The position numbers and the translations under genes were made by a program. This document shows positions 1-5,021 of a stretch of 5,676 nt of DNA, in pieces. Every line of letters begins with the position of its first letter. Position 1 is the stretch's first letter. Under the pieces are notes generated by a model. It did not search any database and had not been told where the DNA came from. It saw only the letters and a list, made by a program, of their open reading frames with translations. This stretch comes from Actinomycetota bacterium (GTDB taxonomy: Bacteria > Actinomycetota > Acidimicrobiia > Acidimicrobiales > Ilumatobacteraceae): the NCBI GenBank assembly GCA_005801025.1, contig SYDZ01000217.1:1-5676 (forward strand), given 5' to 3'.

Positions 1-650
1 GCGATATCGGGTCCGATGCGTAGTGGATCAATTAAATTCATACTGATTTGCCAACGATCACCAACGTTGAGTGCGAGTGTACGAATACCATCTCCGCGTA
101 CCTGGCGCGCTACAGCGTGAGCTATTTCAGCGGTTGTATCGCCACTCATCCATACGTTGTAGGCAACCAATAAGCCTCGCGCCCCAACGCATATCGCCCC
201 CGCAGTTGAGTGTCCATCGGGACCACCGCGATCAGGCATCAACGATGACCACGCTTGACGCCGAATGTCTGGCAATGACTTTTCAGTGCCGTATAAAAAA
301 CACGGTACGCCGAGCGTCGTGACAGCCCACTCCGCAAACTCATCTCTGGCCTGCGTGGCTTCGAACATCGTTGAGCCAACAAGGGGAACAAAGGGCACAA
401 CATCAACGACGCCGAGTCGCGGGTGCGCACCGTGGTGATTCTCGAGATGCAGCAGTTCAACTGCACATTGACTCAGGTGGCGAGGTGCAGAAATCCCGAG
501 CAGAGTAAACACACTGCGGTTGTGGTCACCGTCGATGTGCACATCGAGAAGATCCTCTCCACAAGCCTCTGCAAGGGTGCTTAATAGTTCTAGGTTGCGA
601 CCCTCGCTGATATTCACGACGCACTCAAGCACGTCAGTACTGTGGCACAT
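1..650 (-). CDS. ftcD: Glutamate formimidoyltransferase (FtcD-like), 3' part cut by window edge
   Basis: This enzyme class moves the formimino group between N-formimidoyl-L-glutamate and tetrahydrofolate, the last step of one histidine degradation route. Bacterial homologues can also transfer a formyl group from 5-formyltetrahydrofolate to glutamate. I translated the minus strand by hand: 216 codons are open from the ATG at 650 to the edge, against about 300 residues in stand-alone bacterial enzymes, so roughly the last third is missing. Visible motifs are VLECVVNISEGRN (residues 7-19), DVHIDGDHNRSVFT (36-49) and HHGAHPRLGVVDVVPFVP (72-89). His76 in the HPR motif matches the catalytic His82 of mammalian FTCD. 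Later come HSTAGA and LLVAYN, then NLIDPLRIGPD near the edge, all typical of the family. The ATG places ECVVNISEG at the usual distance from the N terminus; no clear Shine-Dalgarno precedes it. It diverges from tatA. The family is certain; whether the physiological role is histidine breakdown or folate repair cannot be told here. Confidence 0.93.
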   Translation of the reverse strand, partial: MCHSTDVLECVVNISEGRNLELLSTLAEACGEDLLDVHIDGDHNRSVFTLLGISAPRHLSQCAVELLHLENHHGAHPRLGVVDVVPFVPLVGSTMFEATQARDEFAEWAVTTLGVPCFLYGTEKSLPDIRRQAWSSLMPDRGGPDGHSTAGAICVGARGLLVAYNVWMSGDTTAEIAHAVARQVRGDGIRTLALNVGDRWQISMNLIDPLRIGPDI

Positions 651-718
651 CGGTTGCTCATTGTGCTGTTTGGTACGCCTGCACTCACAAGGGGGTAGCC
701 CTGACGAGATAAGGGTGC

Positions 719-724
719 TACTCT
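719..724 (+). promoter_or_regulatory. Candidate extended -10 element for leaderless tatA mRNA
   Basis: TACTCT fits the actinobacterial TANNNT -10 pattern and is preceded by TG one base upstream (716-717), as in extended -10 promoters. Six bases separate it from the tatA ATG, so transcription would be expected to begin at or next to the A of the start codon. No good -35 hexamer is visible at 17 nt. Leaderless mRNAs are common in Actinobacteria, and the poor ribosome binding site agrees with this reading. It is an inference from spacing alone. Confidence 0.4.
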
Positions 725-730
725 CAAGGC

Positions 731-904
731 ATGATCGCAGCCCTTGGAACACCCGAAATAATTGGTATTTGCGTTGTTGTCGCCGTTCTCTTTGGCGGAG
801 CGAAGATCCCAAAGTTTGCCCGAAGTCTCGGACAGGCCCAAAAAGAGTTCAAGAAGGGTCTTGAAGAGGGCACCAAAGAAGACGGTGCCTCCAAGTCTGA
901 ATGA
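731..904 (+). CDS. tatA: Sec-independent (twin-arginine) translocase subunit TatA, 57 aa
   Basis: TatA forms the oligomeric membrane component through which the Tat system exports folded proteins across the cytoplasmic membrane. The 57-residue product has the family layout. A short N-terminal segment with LGTPEII (residues 5-11) carries the conserved Pro-Glu. A single hydrophobic helix spans about residues 10-21. The FGG hinge (21-23) and KIPKFARSLGQ (25-35) start the amphipathic helix, followed by QKEFKKGLEEG and a short charged tail. It is at the short end of the family (commonly 60-90 residues). Glu9 in the Pro-Glu pair and the KIP..ARSLG pattern fit TatA; a separate TatB is usually longer. 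The ATG is preceded by AAGG only 4 nt away, a poor Shine-Dalgarno spacing, and a -10-like box sits at 719-724. The gene diverges from ftcD and converges on whiB; no tatC is visible. Assignment rests on motif recognition from my own translation. Confidence 0.9.
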   Translation: MIAALGTPEIIGICVVVAVLFGGAKIPKFARSLGQAQKEFKKGLEEGTKEDGASKSE

Positions 905-908
905 CCAC

Positions 909-930
909 TTGCCGATCTCAGGAACGGCAA
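909..930. terminator. Weak inverted repeat between convergent tatA and whiB
   Basis: TTGCCG (909-914) and CGGCAA (925-930) form a perfect 6-bp inverted repeat with a 10-nt loop, located in the 44-nt gap between the stop codons of tatA (plus) and whiB (minus). On the plus strand it is followed within 10 nt by ATTTT, a poor U tract. It might act as a modest terminator for tatA. The stem is short, so confidence is low. Confidence 0.35.
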
Positions 931-948
931 CAAGTTGAATTTTCCGGC

Positions 949-1200
949 CTAGGCGGCGCGAACAGCGATTCGGCGCCTTTTGCTAATACGGCGGCGCTCA
1001 CGCTCGCTGCACCCGCCCCACACCCCGTGATCGATGTGGTTTTCCAGTGCATATTCCAAGCACGGTGCCGTGACTGAACATGTGGCGCAGATTTTCCGGG
1101 CCCTGTCAACGCCGACCCCATCGCTGGGGAAAAACGTGTTTGGAGGATAGACGCGACACGCACCATCTGCCATCCAAGAGGCAATTGAATCTTCATTCAT
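949..1200 (-). CDS. WhiB-family iron-sulfur transcriptional regulator, 83 aa
   Basis: WhiB-like (Wbl) proteins bind a redox- and NO-sensitive [4Fe-4S] cluster and usually act with the primary sigma factor to control development, stress or antibiotic-resistance genes. The 83-residue protein has the full signature. Its cluster ligands are Cys15, Cys38, Cys41 and Cys47 (C-X22-C-X2-C-X5-C). It also has FFPSDG (23-28), CLEYAL (47-52) and the GVWGG turn (59-63), then a basic tail SERERRRISKRRR (65-77) that would contact DNA. One oddity is a fifth cysteine, Cys64, directly after the GVWGG turn. The start is well fixed: AAGGAG on the minus strand (1210-1215) lies 9 nt before the ATG. Which Wbl subclass it belongs to (WhiB1, WhiB2 and so on) cannot be settled by eye, so no symbol is given. 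A shifted reading frame through the same region is a shadow. A palindrome about 70-90 nt upstream may be its operator. Confidence 0.95.
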   Translation of the reverse strand: MNEDSIASWMADGACRVYPPNTFFPSDGVGVDRARKICATCSVTAPCLEYALENHIDHGVWGGCSERERRRISKRRRIAVRAA

Positions 1201-1209
1201 GATGTATTT

Positions 1210-1215
1210 CTCCTT
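1210..1215 (-). promoter_or_regulatory. Strong Shine-Dalgarno of the whiB gene
   Basis: Read on the minus strand this is AAGGAG, 9 nt upstream of the ATG at 1200. It fixes the start of the WhiB protein and rules out the overlapping frame that also opens near here. Confidence 0.8.
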
Positions 1216-1270
1216 GTGCGAAGGTGGTTTCCGCCCGCTTCGCCCTCTGAGAAGTCGATGACTCCCTAGC

Positions 1271-1291
1271 CACTATGAGACGTTCATAGTG
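1271..1291. repeat. Perfect palindrome, 8-bp arms, upstream of whiB (candidate operator)
   Basis: CACTATGA (1271-1278) and TCATAGTG (1284-1291) are exact reverse complements separated by the 5-base GACGT. The symmetry suits a homodimeric DNA-binding protein. It lies 71-91 bp upstream of the whiB start codon and about 194 bp before the start of the 89-residue gene on the other strand. No U tract follows on either strand, so a terminator is unlikely. A second, overlapping symmetry GTTCA-TAG-TGAAC occurs at 1282-1294. Which protein binds it is unknown. Confidence 0.5.
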
Positions 1292-1440
1292 AACCCGTGA
1301 GTTCCCAACCAAGATCAGTTAAGCACGCAGATGGGTTCAGAACCAGTCAGGGCCGGTTCTCGCTGGGCAATGTCGCCGATAGAGTTTGGCTGACCTGCAC
1401 TTTTCCGAGAAAGATTTTTTGGTTTCGCCGCCAAAGAAGG

Positions 1441-1478
1441 CCTTTTGGGGCAAGTTTTGGTCGTTTACCAAGAAGGAG
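1441..1478 (+). promoter_or_regulatory. Possible Shine-Dalgarno-sequestering hairpin before the 89-aa gene
   Basis: The Shine-Dalgarno AGAAGGAG (1471-1478) lies 6 nt before the ATG at 1485. CCTTTTGG at 1441-1448 can pair with CCAAGAAGG at 1468-1476 through eight base pairs with one bulged G (1472) and a 19-nt loop, covering most of the ribosome binding site. The same CCTTTTGG can alternatively pair in part with CCAAA at 1431-1435 (with TTTGG, 1444-1448). The two foldings are mutually exclusive, which is the minimal layout of a translational switch. This is seen in the bases only; no conservation data are available. Confidence 0.3.
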
Positions 1479-1484
1479 TTCGCC

Positions 1485-1754
1485 ATGTCAGATGTCCAGA
1501 CCTCATACCAACCGGCCCGAGCCCACGTTCGCATCGTGTTTCTCGGGCCAGTGTCTCCACACTGGGACATCGTCGGCGATTTTGGCGATCGGGCCGTGAT
1601 CGAGGAATTCCGAACGCGAGCCTTGGCACGTTTAGTCCTATTGCCTTATACCGATCCCCAGTTCAAGCGCAACCGTGAGCGAATTGCGCGAGACGGAGAA
1701 CGCGAAAATGTCACTGTCGAATGGGATCTTGGATTCGACGAGGATCTTTCCTGA
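1485..1754 (+). CDS. Uncharacterised 89-aa protein encoded just upstream of ppk1
   Basis: I do not recognise this protein. The ATG at 1485 has an excellent Shine-Dalgarno (AGAAGGAG, 6 nt spacing), which fixes the start, although the frame stays open further upstream to a TTG at 1386. After a short polar leader (MSDVQTSYQPAR), a hydrophobic strand HVRIVFLGPVSPHWDI (residues 13-28) looks like a buried beta strand plus turn. A charged helix-like stretch VIEEFRTRALARLVLLPY follows, then an arginine-rich segment QFKRNRERIARDGERE. The acidic C-terminal end is VEWDLGFDEDLS. There is no signal peptide, membrane helix or cysteine pair, so it is probably a small soluble cytoplasmic protein. The stop is 28 nt before the ppk1 start, so the two are likely co-transcribed and may be functionally linked to polyphosphate metabolism. 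That link is inferred from position only. Coding status is supported by the ribosome binding site and the well-mixed globular composition. Confidence 0.75.
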   Translation: MSDVQTSYQPARAHVRIVFLGPVSPHWDIVGDFGDRAVIEEFRTRALARLVLLPYTDPQFKRNRERIARDGERENVTVEWDLGFDEDLS

Positions 1755-1762
1755 ACATCAGG
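1750..1762 (+). repeat. Small hairpin at the stop codon before ppk1
   Basis: CCTGA (1750-1754) and TCAGG (1758-1762) pair perfectly around a 3-base ACA loop. The TGA stop of the 89-residue gene lies in the left arm. There is no following U tract, so it is not a terminator. It could modulate translational coupling into ppk1, which lacks a good ribosome binding site. Five base pairs may arise by chance. Confidence 0.3.
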
Positions 1763-1782
1763 TAAACAAGAGCGCACCGTGA

Positions 1783-3870
1783 GTGGTGTCACTATTGAAT
1801 GGGATCCCAGTGGATCATCGTTTATTAAACCGAGAACTGAGTTGGCTTGATTTCAATGAGCGCGTCTTGCGCTTGGTCACTGAACCAGGGATTCCACTTC
1901 TAGAACGGCTGAAGTTCTGCGCCATTTTCTCATCCAACCTGGATGAGTTCTTTCAGGTTCGTGTTGCCGCAATGAAAGATCAAGAAGCCGCCGGCATTAC
2001 CTCGCTGTTACCCGATGGCCTCACACCTGCGCAACAATTGGCACGGGTTCTTGAGCGGGTTCAAGAGTTATGTCAACGGCAACAACGTTTGTTGTTTGAT
2101 GTCCTACTTCCGCAACTGAAGCGCGAAGGGGTTGAGTTATGTGAATGGCACGAACTATCAGAATCGGAAGTCGCCTATCTCAAAGATTTTTATGATCATC
2201 GGATATTCCCGATCCTCACGCCTTTAGCCGTTGATCCTGCACATCCGTTTCCTTACGTGTCAAATCTTGCTTTCAGCGTGGCGACAATTGTCCGCGATCC
2301 TGCGACTCATGAACAACGTTTCGCCAGAGTTAAAGTTCCTACACTTTTCCCACGGCTTCTGGCGCTACCTGGTGGGAGCAGATTCATTCCAGTTGAGACA
2401 GTCATCATTGAGTTTTTGGCAACTCTTTTCCCTGGAATGGAAATAGACGAGGCGACGATTTTTCGTGTCACACGTAATGCCGACTTGGCCCTTGAGGATG
2501 AAGATGCCGAGGATTTGTTGCAAGCCGTTGAGGTCGAGTTACGCAAGCGTCGCTACGGACGCGCTGTCCGTCTTGAGATTGACCACCGAGCATCAACCGA
2601 GATGCGCCTGTTGTTGATCGCTGAGCATGATCTGAGTGAAAAAGATGTCGTTGCTGTTGATGGGCTAGTCGATCCTGCCTGCCTCTGGCAGATGCATGCC
2701 GTTGATCGTAATGATCTCAAGGATGATCAATGGCAGCCCGTGACCGCTGGTCGATTAGCAGCAGCGGAAGAATCTGGGCGCTCAATTTTTGCAGTTGTGC
2801 GCGAGCGCGCCTTGCTACTGCATCATCCGTATGAAAGCTTTGCCAGTTCTGTTGAAGAGTTTGTCGCACAAGCTGCTGGTGACCCACGTGTGCAAAGTAT
2901 CAAGATGACGTTGTATCGCACCAGCGGTGATAGTCCCATCGCTCAGCATCTCATTTTGGCTGCAGAACGCGGAGTGCAAGTGGCGGTATTGGTGGAACTC
3001 AAGGCTCGCTTTGATGAGGCGACCAATGTGACCTGGGCGAAGGCGTTAGAGCGCTCTGGTGTCCATGTGGTTTACGGTTTGGTGGGTCTGAAAACGCACG
3101 CCAAATGTGTTTTGGTCGTGCGTGAAGACAATGACGGATTACGCCGTTATGCGCACCTTGGCACAGGCAACTACAACTCGCGTACTGCACGGACATATGA
3201 AGATCTCGGTTACATCACGTGTGAACCTGATATCACTGCTGATGCCGCTCAGTTGTTTAATCACCTCACAGGATATAGCCGTGAGGTGAAATACAGCCGC
3301 CTCATTGTCGCTCCAGAAACATTGCGTCCACGGTTAATCGAGTTGATCCGCAACGAAGGAGAAATGGGTGAACGAGGTCATGTCACGATCAAGGTGAATT
3401 CACTGGCCGATACCGAAATGGTTCATGAGTTGTACGCCGCGAGTCAAAAAGGCGTCAAGGTCAATTTGATCATCAGGGGACTATGTTGTTTGCGCGCTGG
3501 GGTCCCTGGTCTGAGTGAGAACATCAGGGTGCGCTCGGTTTTAGGTCGCTACCTCGAGCATTCGCGAGTCTTTCGATTCGCCAACGGTCAAGGTGAAAAC
3601 CAACCCTTGCACCTCATCGGTTCAGCAGATTTGATGGGCAGAAATCTTGATAAGCGCGTTGAAGTGCTGACTCCACTTTCACACCCGAAACACCAAGAGT
3701 GGTTGGATAAAACATTGAACACCTTGTTGGCTGATGACGTGCCTGCATTTGAACTCATGCCGGATGATTCATGGATGCGAGTCGGCCCTGCCCTGTTTGA
3801 ACCGCATTCCCAGCGACTCTTGTACGAATGGGCGGCGCATCGGCAAACTCGGCGAAATTCCCGCGATTAG
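1783..3870 (+). CDS. ppk1: Polyphosphate kinase 1 (Ppk1), 695 aa
   Basis: Ppk1 reversibly transfers the terminal phosphate of ATP onto inorganic polyphosphate, a store of phosphate and energy. At 695 residues it has the family's usual length and all four domains. The N-terminal domain has LLNRELSWLDFNERVL (from residue 14) and SSNLDEFF. The head domain follows, and the two phospholipase-D-like catalytic domains fill the C-terminal half. His439 in GLKTHAK matches the autophosphorylated His435 of the E. coli enzyme, and His593 in YLEHSRVF matches His592. Arg379 (MTLYRT) and Arg409 (ELKARFDE) match the Arg375/Arg405 metal and phosphate ligands. HLGTGNYN is also intact, so the enzyme should be active. 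The frame is certain, but the start is less so: GTG codons at 1783 and 1786 are both possible, with no strong Shine-Dalgarno, suggesting coupling to the small gene 28 nt upstream. A GTG at 1779 is out of frame. No terminator is obvious after the stop, and pstS follows on the same strand. Confidence 0.98.
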   Translation: MVSLLNGIPVDHRLLNRELSWLDFNERVLRLVTEPGIPLLERLKFCAIFSSNLDEFFQVRVAAMKDQEAAGITSLLPDGLTPAQQLARVLERVQELCQRQQRLLFDVLLPQLKREGVELCEWHELSESEVAYLKDFYDHRIFPILTPLAVDPAHPFPYVSNLAFSVATIVRDPATHEQRFARVKVPTLFPRLLALPGGSRFIPVETVIIEFLATLFPGMEIDEATIFRVTRNADLALEDEDAEDLLQAVEVELRKRRYGRAVRLEIDHRASTEMRLLLIAEHDLSEKDVVAVDGLVDPACLWQMHAVDRNDLKDDQWQPVTAGRLAAAEESGRSIFAVVRERALLLHHPYESFASSVEEFVAQAAGDPRVQSIKMTLYRTSGDSPIAQHLILAAERGVQVAVLVELKARFDEATNVTWAKALERSGVHVVYGLVGLKTHAKCVLVVREDNDGLRRYAHLGTGNYNSRTARTYEDLGYITCEPDITADAAQLFNHLTGYSREVKYSRLIVAPETLRPRLIELIRNEGEMGERGHVTIKVNSLADTEMVHELYAASQKGVKVNLIIRGLCCLRAGVPGLSENIRVRSVLGRYLEHSRVFRFANGQGENQPLHLIGSADLMGRNLDKRVEVLTPLSHPKHQEWLDKTLNTLLADDVPAFELMPDDSWMRVGPALFEPHSQRLLYEWAAHRQTRRNSRD

Positions 3871-3910
3871 CCCTCACCCAACATGTCGCCAGTAGTTAAT
3901 CTTGTGTTCA

Positions 3911-3939
3911 TCTGAACATAAGGTGAGCGAAAGGTGACC
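3911..3939 (-). promoter_or_regulatory. PHO box: three direct-repeat units at 11-nt period upstream of pstS
   Basis: On the minus strand three 7-base units lie exactly 11 nt apart: GGTCACC (plus-strand 3933-3939), GCTCACC (3922-3928) and GTTCAGA (3911-3917), each separated by 4 unconserved bases. This is the layout of the Streptomyces PhoP operator, whose units are 11 nt with consensus GTTCACC plus four variable bases. Here the units read opposite to pstS and lie 61-89 nt before its start codon, just upstream of a -10-like box. Flanking positions 3900 and 3944 do not continue the pattern. I infer activation by a PhoR/PhoP-type system under phosphate limitation; the regulator is not in the window. 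Confidence 0.7.
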
Positions 3940-3943
3940 TTTT

Positions 3944-3949
3944 TAGTGT
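3944..3949 (+). promoter_or_regulatory. Candidate -10 element of the pstS promoter
   Basis: TAGTGT matches TANNNT and begins 4 nt after the last PHO-box unit, so a bound PhoP-like activator would occupy the -35 region, as expected for a class II activated promoter. Transcription would begin near 3956, leaving a leader of about 44 nt containing the pstS ribosome binding site. No good -35 hexamer is present, which also fits dependence on an activator. Confidence 0.45.
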
Positions 3950-3985
3950 TTCTGGCGCAGGTTGAAGAACACCTGCCTGTAACTC

Positions 3986-3991
3986 AAGGAG
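3986..3991 (+). promoter_or_regulatory. Shine-Dalgarno fixing the pstS start
   Basis: AAGGAG lies 8 nt before the ATG at 4000. It selects this start over an in-frame GTG at 3934, which falls inside the PHO box and would put 22 extra residues before the signal peptide. Confidence 0.8.
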
Positions 3992-3999
3992 AAACTGAG

Positions 4000-5016
4000 A
4001 TGAAGTTGAAGAATTGGGCTCGTGTAGCCACTTGTGTAATTGCCCTTCCCCTCTCCGCTTGTGGCGGTAGTGATAGTGCCTCAACCCCCGACACAACTGG
4101 TTCATCGTCAAACACTGATGGTGGAAGCGTGTTTGTGACTGGCTCTTCGACCGTTGAGCCGATCTCCATCAAAGTCGGCGAACTCGCCGGAACCGACGAA
4201 GGTGGCAATGTTAAAGTCACTGTTGAAGGTCCAGGAACCGGTGACGGTTTCAAGAAGTTTTGTGCGGGTGACGGAGATATAACTGGTGCATCCCGCCCGA
4301 TCAAAGAAGAAGAAGCGATTCAGTGCGCCGATGCCGGAATTGAGTATGTGGAACTGGCAGTTGCCATTGACGGTCTGACCGTGGCGACCAGCGTCAACAA
4401 CACGGCCATTGAGTGTCTTGATAAGGCAGCCCTCTACGCCTTGATCGGACCTGAATCTGAAGGTTTCTCAAGTTGGGCCGATGCCAATACCCTCGCCGGT
4501 GAACTGGGATCCGCGTACACCTTGCCAGATGCTCCGTTGAGCATCTTCGGGCCCGGAGAAGAGAGTGGAACCTACGACTCGTTTGTGGAATTCGCCTTTA
4601 AGTCGATCGCCGGTGATCGAGGCACTGAAGTCATCGCCCGCGCTGACTACACCGCCAGCCCAAATGACAACGTCATCGTTGATGGCATTGAAAGTGCCGA
4701 TACTTCACTCGGTTGGGTGGGCTACGCCTATTACAGGGCCGAAGCCGACCGGATGAAAGCCATTGCGATCGCCAATGATGAAGGCGCATGCGTGTTGCCA
4801 ACCGATGAGACCATTGCCGATGGTTCGTATTCCTTCTCACGTACGCTATACATCTACGCCAATAAGGCCAAGGCTGTAGAAAATCCAGCCATCGGAACCT
4901 TCGTGGACCTATATGTGTCGGCTGCCGGTGTTGAGCAGGTTGTCGCTGCTGGGTATGTTCAGCTCGAGGATGCAAAGCAACAGTCGTCGGTTGATGCCTG
5001 GACTGCGCGAGGCTGA
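4000..5016 (+). CDS. pstS: Phosphate ABC transporter substrate-binding lipoprotein PstS, 338 aa
   Basis: PstS binds inorganic phosphate with high affinity outside the membrane and delivers it to the PstC/PstA channel powered by PstB. The start is the ATG with AAGGAG 8 nt upstream. A lipoprotein signal peptide ends in the lipobox L18-S19-A20-C21, so Cys21 should be acylated and anchor the protein. A Ser/Thr/Gly-rich linker spans about residues 22-43. The phosphate-binding loops are present: VTGSSTVEP (46-54), GPGTGDGFKKFCAGDGDITGASRP with D93, S98 and R99 (to residue 100), and GPGEESGTYDSF (from 184). Late in the chain the pattern SRTLYIYANK fits the family. It is followed after only 5 nt by pstC on the same strand, and is preceded by a PHO box. 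It should therefore be strongly induced by phosphate starvation. Length and motifs are normal for the SphX/PstS type. Nothing is missing. Confidence 0.97.
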   Translation: MKLKNWARVATCVIALPLSACGGSDSASTPDTTGSSSNTDGGSVFVTGSSTVEPISIKVGELAGTDEGGNVKVTVEGPGTGDGFKKFCAGDGDITGASRPIKEEEAIQCADAGIEYVELAVAIDGLTVATSVNNTAIECLDKAALYALIGPESEGFSSWADANTLAGELGSAYTLPDAPLSIFGPGEESGTYDSFVEFAFKSIAGDRGTEVIARADYTASPNDNVIVDGIESADTSLGWVGYAYYRAEADRMKAIAIANDEGACVLPTDETIADGSYSFSRTLYIYANKAKAVENPAIGTFVDLYVSAAGVEQVVAAGYVQLEDAKQQSSVDAWTARG

Positions 5017-5021
5017 GAGTT

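Larger units (their letters stand above)
1201..1484. other. Divergent regulatory region between whiB and the 89-aa gene
   Basis: These 284 bases hold no gene I can support. From left to right they contain the whiB ribosome binding site, the palindrome at 1271-1291, and small overlapping inverted repeats around 1334-1360: GGTTC-A-GAACC, and AGAACC at 1339-1344 with GGTTCT at 1355-1360. TAGAGT at 1380-1385 could be a -10 for the rightward transcript but lacks a clear -35. Two near-identical stretches follow, CCAAAGAAGG (1431-1440) and CCAAGAAGG (1468-1476), the second including the ribosome binding site of the next gene. No promoter for whiB is convincing by eye. The open frame that continues upstream of 1485 is discussed among the findings. 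Confidence 0.5.

Noticed and set aside
239..466. Minus-strand open frame of 75 codons at the left of the window
   Set aside because: It lies within the formimidoyltransferase reading frame, which has clear family motifs across the same bases.
614..933. Two minus-strand open frames and one plus-strand frame over the tatA region
   Set aside because: They contradict the TatA frame at 731-904, which shows a complete family motif set; their products resemble nothing recognisable.
918..1196. Minus-strand open frame of 92 codons across whiB
   Set aside because: It is a frame shadow; the WhiB signature and the Shine-Dalgarno belong to the 949-1200 frame.
1334..1360. Overlapping short inverted repeats GGTTC-A-GAACC and AGAACC...GGTTCT
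   Set aside because: Five- and six-base arms are too short to support an attenuator or operator claim without conservation data.
1436..1443. Short perfect palindrome AAGGCCTT
   Set aside because: Eight bases with no spacer cannot fold as RNA, and such a site is expected by chance; only its role in the longer pairing is kept.
1297..1599. Plus-strand open frame of 100 codons beginning with GTG
   Set aside because: It overlaps the better-supported 89-residue gene in another frame, has no ribosome binding site and its product is basic and low in ordered hydrophobic pattern.
1779..1781. GTG at 1779 as a ppk1 start
   Set aside because: It is out of frame with the LLNRELSWL motif that defines the Ppk1 N terminus.
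3934..3999. 22-residue N-terminal extension of PstS from GTG 3934
   Set aside because: The codon lies in the PHO box, has no ribosome binding site, and would displace the lipoprotein signal peptide from the N terminus.
3984..4304. Minus-strand open frame of 106 codons opposite pstS
   Set aside because: It is antisense to the signal peptide, linker and phosphate-binding loops of PstS and has a Pro/Ser/Val-rich product typical of a shadow.
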